64,000 bases of DNA, taken from contig JAHDQW010000006.1 in the NCBI GenBank assembly GCA_018433585.1, positions 1 to 64,000 of the forward strand, read 5' to 3'. A program made the translations under genes and the position numbers. Below the pieces are notes generated by a model, which saw nothing but the letters and a program-made list of their open reading frames with translations, was not told the origin of the DNA and ran no database searches. This document shows, piece after piece, positions 43,063 through 52,932 of this stretch; within the stretch, counting starts at the first letter, position 1, and each line of letters starts with the position of its first letter. Source of the stretch: Candidatus Praeruminimicrobium purgamenti (lineage in GTDB: Bacteria > Elusimicrobiota > Endomicrobiia > Endomicrobiales > Endomicrobiaceae).

Positions 43063-44208
43063 ATGGAATATTACAAACACAGAATTTCCGACATTGAAAA
43101 GAGTGATTGTTTAAGACAGATTTCCGATATTGAATATAAAGAAGGCAAATATATTTTTATTAACAATAAAAAATGCCTTAATTTGTCTTCCAACGATTAT
43201 TTGGGATTAAGCACAAACAAAGATCTTGTAAGCGAATTTTTTAAATCAAGCAAAGACGACAAAGAGTTTTTGTTTTCTTCCGCTTCTTCAAGACTTTTGA
43301 CTGGAACTTCTGCGGTTTACTCGAAACTTGAAAAAAATCTTGCCGAACTTTTTAAGAAAGAAAGATGCCTTTTGTTTAACAGCGGATTTCAGTGCAATCT
43401 TGGAGTAATATCTGCTCTCGTTGAAAAAGGAGACGTTATTTTTTCCGATAAGTTAAACCATTCAAGCATAATATCAGGCATGAGGCTGTCTCAGTCTGAT
43501 TTTCACAGATATAAGCATCTTGATTACGAACATTTGGAAAGTTTACTGGAAAAACACCGTCAAAATTACAGGCAGGCGCTTATTGTTTCGGAGTCCGTTT
43601 TCAGTATGGACGGCGATATTGCCGACATAAAAAAACTTGTCGAACTTAAAAAGAAATATGACTGTATTCTTATGATAGACGAAGCGCACGCTTTCGGAAT
43701 TTTCGGAGAAAATCTTTGCGGAGTATGCGAAAAAGAAAATATTTCAGGCGAAGTTGACGTTATAACCGCGACTTTGGGGAAATCTTTTGCTTCCGTAGGC
43801 GCATTCTGCGTTGCCGATAAAACCATTGTCGATTATTTGGTAAATAAAGCGTCGTCTTTTATTTTTTCAACGGCTATGGCGCCGGTTAATGTTATGTGGA
43901 GCAACTGGCTTATTGAAAATAAGTATGAAATACTGAAATCAAAAAGAGACAAACTAACTTCTCTTTTCAACGAAGTCCACGGATATCTTAACGACGGCGG
44001 CAAATCGCAGATTATTCCCGTTATTTTGGGAGACAACAAAACAGCCGTTAAAATAACGGATATGCTGCAGGAAGAAGGATATTTTGTTCTTCCAATACGG
44101 CCTCCGACTGTTCCGCAGAATACTTCAAGAGTCAGACTTTCTCTTATTGCCGATATGTCTTTTGCCGAAGTAAAAAATGTTTTAGACGTTATAAAAGCAA
44201 ATATTTAA
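43063..44208 (+). CDS. bioF: 8-amino-7-oxononanoate synthase
   Basis: BioF (381 aa) condenses pimeloyl-ACP (or CoA) with alanine. The alpha-oxoamine synthase pattern is seen: SSNDYLGLSTNKDL, FNSGFQCNLGVISAL, DKLNHSSIISGMRLS, MIDEAHAFGIFG, and ATLGKSFASVGAFC with the PLP lysine. Length normal. AGTGAGG is the ribosome binding site, overlapping the end of bioA (6-nt gap). Confidence 0.95.
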   Translation: MEYYKHRISDIEKSDCLRQISDIEYKEGKYIFINNKKCLNLSSNDYLGLSTNKDLVSEFFKSSKDDKEFLFSSASSRLLTGTSAVYSKLEKNLAELFKKERCLLFNSGFQCNLGVISALVEKGDVIFSDKLNHSSIISGMRLSQSDFHRYKHLDYEHLESLLEKHRQNYRQALIVSESVFSMDGDIADIKKLVELKKKYDCILMIDEAHAFGIFGENLCGVCEKENISGEVDVITATLGKSFASVGAFCVADKTIVDYLVNKASSFIFSTAMAPVNVMWSNWLIENKYEILKSKRDKLTSLFNEVHGYLNDGGKSQIIPVILGDNKTAVKITDMLQEEGYFVLPIRPPTVPQNTSRVRLSLIADMSFAEVKNVLDVIKANI

Positions 44209-44236
44209 ATAAAGACGAGTGATATAAGGATTTGAA

Positions 44237-44872
44237 ATGAAATACTCCTGGCTCAACAGAAAACAAAACGATAAACTTATAATATTTTTTAACGGATGGG
44301 GAATGGACGAAAAATCGGTGAGCTGTCTGGACTGCGGAGACTTTGACGTTATTTCGTTTCACGATTACAGGAATCTTGAAGCAGAGTGGCCTGAATTGGG
44401 AACATATAAAAGTAAATTTTTGGCGGCATGGTCAATGGGAGTTTTCGTCGCGTCGCTTTTTCGCGAAAGGCTTGAAGACACATGCGTAAAAATAGCTTTA
44501 AACGGCACGCAGAAACCGGTTGACGACGAGTTCGGAATTCCGTCTGCCGTTTATGATTTAACCGTTAAAAATTTCAATGAGCTTTCCTGCAAAAAATTTG
44601 TTAAGAGAATGTTTGCCGGCGATGTTCTTCCTGTTCTTTCCGGCAGAACTCCTGAAGAACTCCGGCAGGAACTTATCTCTATAAGAGACTACTCCGGCGC
44701 CGGTTATTTACCTTTTGATAAGGTTTTTATATCCGAAAGCGATAAGATTGTTCCTCCTAAAAACCAGCTCGGTTTCTGGCAGGCGTCAGGATGCGTTTCT
44801 ATTAAAAATCTTCAGGGCGGACATTATCCTTTTGTGAATTTCAAAAAGTGGGACGACATATTAAATGGCTGA
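44237..44872 (+). CDS. bioG: Pimeloyl-ACP methyl ester esterase BioG
   Basis: BioG (DUF452; 211 aa) removes the methyl group of pimeloyl-ACP methyl ester, ending the BioC-started route. The family motifs are IIFFNGWGMDEK, LAAWSMGVFVASL (nucleophile Ser in WSMG) and, at the C-terminus, GGHYPFVNF with the histidine. It replaces BioH here. It shares 8 nt with bioC, as in many bioG-bioC operons. Confidence 0.93.
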   Translation: MKYSWLNRKQNDKLIIFFNGWGMDEKSVSCLDCGDFDVISFHDYRNLEAEWPELGTYKSKFLAAWSMGVFVASLFRERLEDTCVKIALNGTQKPVDDEFGIPSAVYDLTVKNFNELSCKKFVKRMFAGDVLPVLSGRTPEELRQELISIRDYSGAGYLPFDKVFISESDKIVPPKNQLGFWQASGCVSIKNLQGGHYPFVNFKKWDDILNG

Positions 44873-45599
44873 CAAAAATCTTATCAGGCAGAGGTTTAAA
44901 AAAAGCCTGAAAACCTACTGCAGTAATGCCGCCGTGCAAATCATTATGGCGCAAAAGCTTACGGATATGCTCGGAAGAAACAAATTCTCCTCCGTGTTTG
45001 AAGTCGGATGCGGCGCGGGAATACTGACGGAAAAAATCAAAGAAAAAATAGCATATAAAAGTTATACGGCAAACGATATCGTATGCGAATCAAAACATTA
45101 TGCAGAAAAGATAATACAGAACTGCGGGTTTATTCCCGGAGACATAGAGGAAATAGAGACAGATTTAAAATTTGACCTTATAATATCAAACGCCTGTCTT
45201 CAATGGTGTTCGGATTTTGAAAAAACCGTTTCAAAATTAGCCGGTATGCTTAAACCGGAAGGTATTCTTGCTTTTTCCGTTTTTGCCGGCGGCAATATTT
45301 CGGAAGTTAAAACCGTGCTCGGCGTAGGTCTTGATTATTACAGTCTTGACGATTTTAGACAAATGTTCGGCAGGTATAAAGTAATTCTGCTGAAAGAAGA
45401 AACGGAAAAACTTTATTTTGACAGTCCTTACGACGTTTTACGTCATCTTAAAAATACGGGAGTAAATACTTTTTCTGACATTTATTTCAGTAAAAAGAAG
45501 CTTCGGATTTTTGACGAAACGTACAGGAATCTCTACGCAAAAAACGGGAAAGTCTCTTTAACTTATAATCCCGTATATGCCGTTTTGTGCGCAAAATAA
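44865..45599 (+). CDS. bioC: Malonyl-ACP O-methyltransferase BioC
   Basis: BioC (244 aa) methylates malonyl-ACP to start the synthesis of pimelate by the fatty acid enzymes. The Rossmann-type SAM site is VFEVGCGAGILTEKI (about residues 45-59), and LIISNACLQWCSDFEKTVSK is the characteristic segment around ISNxxxQW. The C-terminal part (YDVLRHLKNTGVN) fits the BioC family. It overlaps bioG by 8 nt and is the last gene of the operon. No terminator is seen. Confidence 0.93.
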   Translation: MADKNLIRQRFKKSLKTYCSNAAVQIIMAQKLTDMLGRNKFSSVFEVGCGAGILTEKIKEKIAYKSYTANDIVCESKHYAEKIIQNCGFIPGDIEEIETDLKFDLIISNACLQWCSDFEKTVSKLAGMLKPEGILAFSVFAGGNISEVKTVLGVGLDYYSLDDFRQMFGRYKVILLKEETEKLYFDSPYDVLRHLKNTGVNTFSDIYFSKKKLRIFDETYRNLYAKNGKVSLTYNPVYAVLCAK

Positions 45600-45632
45600 A
45601 TATAAAAAAATACGGTTAATATAAAAAAATCG

Positions 45633-45661
45633 TTGAAAACACAGTATTTTTTTTGTATATT
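45633..45661 (+). promoter_or_regulatory. Possible promoter of the RND efflux operon
   Basis: TTGAAA (45633-45638) and TATATT (45656-45661) are 17 bp apart, about 60 bp before the first efflux gene. Confidence 0.55.
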
Positions 45662-45719
45662 TTAAAAGTCAAAGTTACAAAACTGAACTTAATAATCATA
45701 ATATTTACGGAGGCTGTTT

Positions 45720-46964
45720 ATGGGTAAAAACAATTGTTTGCTGCTTGCAATTGTATTGATGTTGAACGTTTTATTTCTCGGCGGATGCGGCAAAGGTACA
45801 CAAACTCCTGTTTCCCAGATGCCTCCGGCACTTGTAAGCGCTGTAAAATCGGTAAAACTTGATATTCCTTGGGATGCTGAATATCCTGCTCAGGTATCAG
45901 GTTCTTTGGAAGTTGAAATAAGAGCGCAGGTAGGCGGAATATTGAAGGAAAGACTTTACAACGAAGGACAATATGTAAAAAAAGGCGATATTCTTTTCAC
46001 TATAGATCCTGAACAATACAGAGTCGCTTTGGACAGGGCCGAAGCTTCTCTCGCACAGGTGAACACGGAAGTACAGAAAGCCCAGAGAGACTATTACAGA
46101 ATGAAAGAACTTATAAAGGATAACGCCGTAAGCCAGAAAGACTATGACGATTCTTTGTCTGCTTTTGAAAGGGCCAAAGCCGATTATAAAGCGGCAGACG
46201 CAGTTGTCCAAGACGCAAAAATAAGTTTGGGATATTCAAAAGTAAGAGCTCCTATATCAGGTATAGCCAGAAAAGAAAACCACTCCGTCGGAAGTTTAAT
46301 TTCAGTCGGCGGCGATAATTCTCTGCTTACGACAATGGTTCAGATAAATCCTCTTTACGTTAATTTTGCTCTGCCTAGCAGCCAGATAGCTGCCCTAAAA
46401 GACCAGGTTGTCACTAAAAAAAGAATGGAAGTTTCAAAGGATATAAGAGTTGATGTTTTGCTTCAGGACGGAACTTTGTATAAAGAACCGGGAAAAATTA
46501 TATTTTTCGACAGCGCTGAAGACCCTAACACTGCTTCCATAGCCGTAAAAGCAGAAGTTAAAAATCCTGATTATTCAAGAGATCTTACGCCCGGACAATT
46601 TGTAAGAGTCAGAATAGTAGGAGTAACTTTTAAGGGAGCCGTCATAGTTCCTCAAAGCGCTTTGGTAACTACTCCTAACGGATATATGGTTTATACGGTA
46701 AATACAAGCAGCAATAATGTCGTTGAAGCAAAACCTGTTCAAGCCGGAATGAAAGATTCTGTTGCCGTAATTTCTTCAGGTCTTGAAGGCGGCGAAACGG
46801 TAGTCAGCGCCGGAACTCTTAAGATAAGACCGGGTATGACCGTATCTCCTGATATGAAGACTTTTACGCTTCCTGAAACTTATCAGGCCGCTTATAACAA
46901 ACAGTACGGCGCCGCGGTTTCATCTTCAACCGTAGCTGCGTCTTCGGCAGCCGTTTCTAAATAA
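45720..46964 (+). CDS. RND efflux periplasmic adaptor (AcrA-like lipoprotein)
   Basis: The membrane fusion protein (414 aa) begins with a lipoprotein signal (lipobox LGGC, Cys23). The lipoyl halves flank a hairpin: IRAQVGGILKERLYNEGQYVKKGD, coiled-coil residues about 110-165, then VRAPISGIARK; a beta-barrel and membrane-proximal domain follow. It links the inner-membrane pump to the outer-membrane channel. ATG 45720 has GGAGG before it. It heads the operon with the pump and TolC-like genes; no local regulator gene is seen. Confidence 0.93.
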   Translation: MGKNNCLLLAIVLMLNVLFLGGCGKGTQTPVSQMPPALVSAVKSVKLDIPWDAEYPAQVSGSLEVEIRAQVGGILKERLYNEGQYVKKGDILFTIDPEQYRVALDRAEASLAQVNTEVQKAQRDYYRMKELIKDNAVSQKDYDDSLSAFERAKADYKAADAVVQDAKISLGYSKVRAPISGIARKENHSVGSLISVGGDNSLLTTMVQINPLYVNFALPSSQIAALKDQVVTKKRMEVSKDIRVDVLLQDGTLYKEPGKIIFFDSAEDPNTASIAVKAEVKNPDYSRDLTPGQFVRVRIVGVTFKGAVIVPQSALVTTPNGYMVYTVNTSSNNVVEAKPVQAGMKDSVAVISSGLEGGETVVSAGTLKIRPGMTVSPDMKTFTLPETYQAAYNKQYGAAVSSSTVAASSAAVSK

Positions 46965-47011
46965 CTGCTTCTTAAATGACGTTATATAAAAAATAAGTAC
47001 AGGATAAAACA

Positions 47012-50000
47012 ATGTTTTCAAAGTTTTTTATTGACAGGCCGATTTTCGCCATGGTAATTTCAATACTGATAGTTCTGGCGGGCGTAGTATCAATAGTAAA
47101 TCTGCCGATAGCCCAGTATCCGGAGCTTACGCCTCCTTCAATTTCAGTTACGGCCCAGTATCCGGGCGCAAGCGCCGAAGTCGTTTCTGAAACTGTTGCC
47201 GCTCCGTTGGAACAAAAAATAAACGGCGTTGAAAATATGCTTTATATGAATTCCGTTTCAACAAGCAACGGAAATATGACCCTTACTATTTATTTTAACG
47301 TAGGTTCGGATGCGGATAAAGCTCTTATAGACGTAAACAATAAAGTTCAGGTTGCGCAGTCTGTGCTTCCTGAAGACGTACGCCGTTACGGGCTCGAAGT
47401 GGAAAAGAAATCATCGTCTATTTTAAAACTCATTTCTATAATTTCAAAAGATTCTTCGCTTGATACGACTTATATGGGCAATTATGCTTTGGTTAACGTT
47501 CTTGACGATTTGAAAAGAGTTGAAGGCGTCGGAGACGCAAGTATTCTTACATCCGAAGATTATTCCATAAGAATATGGCTTAAACCGGATGTAATGTCAA
47601 AAGCGAATATTACTCCTGCCGATGTTATGAGGGCGGTTCAGGAGCAAAATGCCCAGAGAGCCGCAGGCAGAATAGGTCAGAGTCCTGTTCCTGCCGGCGT
47701 GGAAAGATCATATTCCGTAATAGCTCCGGGAAGATTAAAAACTCCGGAAGAATTCAGAGAAATAATATTAAGGTCTGACCAAAACGGAAGCGCATTGAAG
47801 CTTAAAGACGTAGCCGATGTCGAACTCGGAGCGCAGACTTATGAGCTTATAGCCAATAATAATTCTGCGCCTGCCGTTCCTATAGGAATATATTTGTCTC
47901 CTGGCGCAAATGCCGTTTCGACTGCAAAAGCCGTTGATAAAAAGATGAAGGAATTATCGGCAAAATTTCCTCACGGAATGGATTACGTGGTTTCTTACGA
48001 CACGACAAAATTTATAAACGCCTCTATTGAGGAAGTTGTGCATACTTTGTTTGAGGCAATGATTCTTGTGTTTTTGGTAGTATTCGTATTTTTAAAGAAC
48101 TGGCGCGCGACAGTTATTCCTTGTCTTGCGGTGCCTGTGTCTATAGTAGGCGCTTTTGCAGGTATGCTGGCGCTTGGTTTTTCTATAAACACTCTCACGC
48201 TGTTCGGGGTCGTGCTTGCCATAGGTATAGTTGTTGACGACGCTATTATAGTTATAGAAAACGTTGAAAGAATAATGGAAGAAGAAAAGCTCGGCGTAAG
48301 AGATGCTACGATAAAGGCTATGGAACAGGTTTCAGGACCGGTAGTCGCAATTGTTCTTGTGCTGTGTTCCGTTTTTGTTCCTGTTGCTTTTATGGGCGGA
48401 CTTACCGGCATTATGTACCAGCAGTTTGCCATAACGATAGCTGTTTCCGTAGTTATATCGGGGCTTGTCGCTTTGACGCTTACTCCGGCTTTATGCGTTA
48501 TGCTTTTGGGTAAAAAACAAACCCACTCAAAATTAAAATTTTTCTTTGACAAATTTGATTTGCTGTTTGCGAAAATTACAAATTTTTACGTCGGAAAAGT
48601 CAGGCTTTTTATTACAAAAATGCCGGTGGCTTTTGCCGTTTTAGGCTGTATTCTCGTTTCTACGGTTATTCTGTTTAAGGTTGTTCCTACAAGTTTGCTT
48701 CCGGACGAAGACCAGGGCGTTATTATGGGCGCTTTAATGCTCGACCCTGCTGCCTCTCTCGAACAGACAAAAGCAGTCACAAAAAAAGTTGAAAATATTC
48801 TTTTGAAATACGCAGATATAAGCCAGGAACTTTCGCTTGCCGGTTTTGATATATTAAGCGGCACTACAAAAAACAGTTCAGGCGCTTTCTTTATTATGTT
48901 AAAAGATTGGAAGGAAAGACCTGGGGCTGACAATTCTGCCGTCGGAATTATAAAAAAGATTTCTTTTGAAGTTTCACAAAATGTTTCCGAAGCTTTTGTA
49001 ATGATGTTTAATCCTCCCGCAATTATGGGAATGTCAACCACCGGAGGAATTGAAGGCTATATACAAAGCAGAGGCGAAGGAACAAGCAAAGATTTGGAAA
49101 CAAAAGTAAGAGAGTTTGTGGCAGCGGCAGGCAAAAGACCGGAACTGGTCGGAACCGCAAGCACTTTTAACGCTTCAACCCCGCAGTATAAAATGGACGT
49201 TGACGAGCTGAAAGCAAAATCTATGGGCGTTTCTTTAAATGACCTTTATCAGACAATACAGGCTACTTTCGGAACTGCTTATGTAAACGATTTCAATAAA
49301 TTCGGAAGAAGTTTTAAGGTTATGATGCAGGCGAAAGGCGAGTTCAGATCGCATGCAAGCGATATAGCCGGAATATATGTAAAATCTTCCAAAGGCGAGA
49401 TGGTTTCTCTGCAGTCTTTAGTCACTATGACCCAGATTACCGGAGCCGATATCGTGGAGAGATTTAACGTGTTTCCAGCCGCAAAAATTTTAACAAATCC
49501 CGCAAAAGGATACAGCACGGGTCAGGCTATAAAAGCCGTTGAAGAAACAGCTGCCGGCGTACTCGGTGAAAATTATTCTTTTGCATGGACAGGTTCTGCA
49601 TATCAGGAAAAACTCGTTTCTTCTTCTTCCTCGGTAACGCTGCTTTTGGGATTGCTTATAGTATTTTTAATTTTGTCCGCTCAATATGAAAAATGGAGTC
49701 TTCCTTTTGCAGTTATTCTTGCCGTTCCTTTTGCAGTTTTCGGAGCTTTGGCCGGAGTATATTTAAGAGGACTTTCAAATGATATATATTTTCAGATAGC
49801 TCTTATAACTCTTATAGGGCTTTCTGCAAAGAATGCTATTTTGATTGTAGAATTTGCCGTTTTGCTCAGGGAACAGGGAAAATCTTTGGCTGATTCGGCA
49901 ATTGAAGCAGCAAAGATGAGATTCAGACCTGTTATTATGACTTCAATGGCGTTTATTTTCGGTTGTATTCCTCTGGCAATAAGTTCAGGAGCGGGTGCTG

Positions 50001-50158
50001 CGGGAAGACACTCCATAGGAACGGCGGTTGTTGTCGGTATGTTGGGAGCTACTGTTTTCGCGCCGTTGTTTATACCTTTGTTTTTCGTTTTGATTTCAAA
50101 GATAAGCGAAAAAATCGGTAAACCTAAAAATCAATTAACGGAACAAGAGGTAAAATAA
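47012..50158 (+). CDS. RND multidrug efflux pump (AcrB/HAE-1 type)
   Basis: This 1048-aa inner-membrane pump has the N-terminus FFIDRPIFAMVISILIVLAG, large periplasmic loops after TM1 and TM7, and proton-relay residues in TM4 (IGIVVDDAIIVIENVER) and TM10 (LSAKNAILIVEFAVLL). This is the HAE-1 subgroup that exports hydrophobic drugs and amphiphiles with protons. Length typical. It ends 0 nt before the channel gene, whose ATG is at 50159. Confidence 0.95.
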   Translation: MFSKFFIDRPIFAMVISILIVLAGVVSIVNLPIAQYPELTPPSISVTAQYPGASAEVVSETVAAPLEQKINGVENMLYMNSVSTSNGNMTLTIYFNVGSDADKALIDVNNKVQVAQSVLPEDVRRYGLEVEKKSSSILKLISIISKDSSLDTTYMGNYALVNVLDDLKRVEGVGDASILTSEDYSIRIWLKPDVMSKANITPADVMRAVQEQNAQRAAGRIGQSPVPAGVERSYSVIAPGRLKTPEEFREIILRSDQNGSALKLKDVADVELGAQTYELIANNNSAPAVPIGIYLSPGANAVSTAKAVDKKMKELSAKFPHGMDYVVSYDTTKFINASIEEVVHTLFEAMILVFLVVFVFLKNWRATVIPCLAVPVSIVGAFAGMLALGFSINTLTLFGVVLAIGIVVDDAIIVIENVERIMEEEKLGVRDATIKAMEQVSGPVVAIVLVLCSVFVPVAFMGGLTGIMYQQFAITIAVSVVISGLVALTLTPALCVMLLGKKQTHSKLKFFFDKFDLLFAKITNFYVGKVRLFITKMPVAFAVLGCILVSTVILFKVVPTSLLPDEDQGVIMGALMLDPAASLEQTKAVTKKVENILLKYADISQELSLAGFDILSGTTKNSSGAFFIMLKDWKERPGADNSAVGIIKKISFEVSQNVSEAFVMMFNPPAIMGMSTTGGIEGYIQSRGEGTSKDLETKVREFVAAAGKRPELVGTASTFNASTPQYKMDVDELKAKSMGVSLNDLYQTIQATFGTAYVNDFNKFGRSFKVMMQAKGEFRSHASDIAGIYVKSSKGEMVSLQSLVTMTQITGADIVERFNVFPAAKILTNPAKGYSTGQAIKAVEETAAGVLGENYSFAWTGSAYQEKLVSSSSSVTLLLGLLIVFLILSAQYEKWSLPFAVILAVPFAVFGALAGVYLRGLSNDIYFQIALITLIGLSAKNAILIVEFAVLLREQGKSLADSAIEAAKMRFRPVIMTSMAFIFGCIPLAISSGAGAAGRHSIGTAVVVGMLGATVFAPLFIPLFFVLISKISEKIGKPKNQLTEQEVK

Positions 50159-51583
50159 ATGAAAAAAATAATTCTTCCCGTTTTAGCGGTATCTTTGTCT
50201 TTTGCGGCTTGCGTCGGCGGAGGTTATAAAAAACCTTCCGTAGATTTGCCGTCCGACCCGCAGATTTCAAATCCTCAGGTAAATAAAGATATAGCTTCTT
50301 TTGAAAGTTATAAGTGGTGGAACGTTTTTCAGGATATAGTTCTTGATAAAATGGAAGAAGATTCTTTAAACTATAACCAGGATTTAAAAACCGCTATGGC
50401 AAGAGTCGCCGAAGCGAAAGCAAGGCTTACTATAGCAAGGTCAAATTTTTATCCTTCAATTGATTTGAAAGCAAATGCAGGCGATTCAAAATCAATTCAG
50501 GACTTAAAAGATTACGGGTTCTTGTCTTCAAGATTTACAATAGGCGTTGCGGCGTCTTATGAATTGGATTTGTGGGGAAAATATATCAAGCAGAGCGAAT
50601 CTGCAAAATCTGATTTTCTTGCAAGCCAGGCAGACAGAGATGCCGTCAGACTTACTTTGACAGCCGAAGTCGCAAAAACTTATTTTCAGCTCAAAGCGCT
50701 TGATTCGCAGCTTGAAATAGCAAAAACCACTTTAAGTTCAAGAGAAGAAAGTTATAACGTTTATAATAACAGATATCAGAAAGGCGTTATCAGCGAACTT
50801 GATTTGAGAAGAGTTGAAGCCGAAATGGAATCTGTAAGAGCGCAGGTATACACGGTTGAAAATTATGTAAAAACTGCCGAAACGGCGCTGAGTATTTTAA
50901 TAGGAAGAAATCCGAGAGCGATTATAGAACAGGAACTTGAAAGAGGCAATAAAATAGAAGACATTATTATAATTCCGGAAATTCCTACGGCAGTTCCTTC
51001 GGATTTAATACTGAGAAGACCTGACGTTAAAAAAATGGAATGGACTCTTAAATCAGCAAACGCAAAAATAGGTTCGGCAAGAGCGGCCTTCTTTCCGACA
51101 ATATCTTTAACGGCTTTCGGCGGAGTGGCAAGTTATGAACTTGAAGATTTGTTCAAAGACGATAAAGATACTTGGTCATATTCCGGAGATATAGTTCTTC
51201 CTATATTTCACGGCGGCAAAGTAGTAAAAAATTATCAGGCGGCAAAAGCAGGTTATGAACAGATGCTGTCTTCTTATCAAAAAACGCTGCAGGTTGCTTT
51301 TAAAGAAATTTTAGACGCTATAAATACAAATAAATTTGCCAAAGACACTCTTACGGCAAGAGAAAAGCAAACTCAGGCTTTAAAGAAAAGTTATGAACTT
51401 GCAGTTAAAAGAGAAAAATCAGGACTGGGAGATTTGCTTGATGTTCTTGATGTCGAAAGAATGTATCTCCAGTCGCAGCTTGATTTGGTAACAGCTCAGA
51501 TGAACCGTTTGAACTCCACTGTTGATATTTGCAAGGCTTTGGGCGGAGGATGGACGGAAGAGAAAGGATTTGAAAGCAAATAG
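50159..51583 (+). CDS. Outer-membrane efflux lipoprotein (NodT/OprM type)
   Basis: The 474-aa TolC-family channel has a lipoprotein signal (lipobox SFAAC, Cys18), then the typical two repeated OEP halves (WWNVFQDIVLDKMEEDSL; AYELDLWGKYIKQSESAKSDFLASQADRD; IPTAVPSDLILRRPDVKKMEWTLKSANAKIGSARAAFFPTISL). It lets the pump discharge through the outer membrane. GAGG is in the end of the pump gene. Last gene of the efflux operon. Confidence 0.94.
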   Translation: MKKIILPVLAVSLSFAACVGGGYKKPSVDLPSDPQISNPQVNKDIASFESYKWWNVFQDIVLDKMEEDSLNYNQDLKTAMARVAEAKARLTIARSNFYPSIDLKANAGDSKSIQDLKDYGFLSSRFTIGVAASYELDLWGKYIKQSESAKSDFLASQADRDAVRLTLTAEVAKTYFQLKALDSQLEIAKTTLSSREESYNVYNNRYQKGVISELDLRRVEAEMESVRAQVYTVENYVKTAETALSILIGRNPRAIIEQELERGNKIEDIIIIPEIPTAVPSDLILRRPDVKKMEWTLKSANAKIGSARAAFFPTISLTAFGGVASYELEDLFKDDKDTWSYSGDIVLPIFHGGKVVKNYQAAKAGYEQMLSSYQKTLQVAFKEILDAINTNKFAKDTLTAREKQTQALKKSYELAVKREKSGLGDLLDVLDVERMYLQSQLDLVTAQMNRLNSTVDICKALGGGWTEEKGFESK

Positions 51584-51997
51584 TTTTGTAATAGTTCTTT
51601 AAAGATATTTTTTTGTTTTTTCTTTTTTAAGCAGTCGGATAGCCATTCGCTTGTTTTTTTTACTGTACAGCTGACAACTTGAAAAATCCTTACAAAATAA
51701 TGAAACGGATTTTTCTTCAAACAAGTCAGCTTAAAATTTTATCTATTTTTAAATTTTACAGAAAAAAAGACTTCGCTCATAAGCGGCTATATACTGCTTG
51801 CAAAAAGAAAAAACTATGATTTAATTAAACTACACTGATGTAAAAATATTTCACTTATAGACGTATTCTAATGTGGTAACAGCAAGAGACAAAACTGTAA
51901 AAACGACAGAAAAAGGCAAAAAGCAGTTGTTTAAATCGTCAAAATTTGGTATTTTATTTATCCATTTAAAATATTCATATATTTTTCCAATATCAGC
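51584..51997. other. Intergenic region before tRNA-Ser, no gene seen
   Basis: 414 bp of low-complexity AT-rich sequence with T-runs (51607-51630), the inverted copy of the 28-bp repeat (51698-51725), and no convincing open frame or hairpin. Confidence 0.6.
51698..51725 (-). repeat. Dispersed 28-bp repeat, copy 2
   Basis: Reverse complement of 28181-28208 with one mismatch; weaker similarity extends some tens of bases beyond. Confidence 0.8.
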
Positions 51998-52084
51998 GGA
52001 GAGATGGCCGAGTGGTTGAAGGCGCAGTCCTGGAAAGACTGTTTATCGGTGACGGTAACAAGGGTTCGAATCCCTTTCTCTCCG
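51998..52084 (+). tRNA. tRNA-Ser (anticodon GGA)
   Basis: A full type II tRNA is read: acceptor GGAGAGA/TCTCTCC, D arm GCC/GGC, anticodon stem CAGTC/GACTG around CTGGAAA (anticodon GGA), long variable arm (TATCGGTGACGGTA region), T loop TTCGAAT, discriminator G. No CCA is encoded. A damaged copy lies at 54350-54436. Confidence 0.96.
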
Positions 52085-52128
52085 TTTTTTACTTCCTAAT
52101 TCATAATTTTTACTGCGTTTTCTCTCGT

Positions 52129-52658
<530 letters not shown>

Positions 52659-52720
52659 AATCTTCGTAAAATATAACAACTTTGATTTTCGTATCCCTCT
52701 GATTTTAGCATTTATACTAT

Positions 52721-52819
52721 ACTTTCACTTGTTCATACCTTGTAAAAATTTAAATTAGTTCGCAAATATTACATTTCATTAAAAAAATAAAAAATATTCG
52801 TAAAATACTGCATAAAATC
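52721..52819 (+). repeat. Intergenic repeat, copy B
   Basis: ACTTTCACTTGTTCATACCT, AAAAATTTAAATTAGTTCGC and AAAAATATTCGTAAAATACTG repeat the pattern of copies A and C, in the gap between the GIY-YIG and ATPase genes. Confidence 0.7.
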
Positions 52820-52932
52820 TAACCGCTTAATTTTTGCAATCGTAATTTGTATTTTTTATATTATACAATATAAAACTTCTTGATTTTATAAAGTTTTTAT
52901 AGTATAATGTTTTTGCGATTTAGGAGGAGTTT

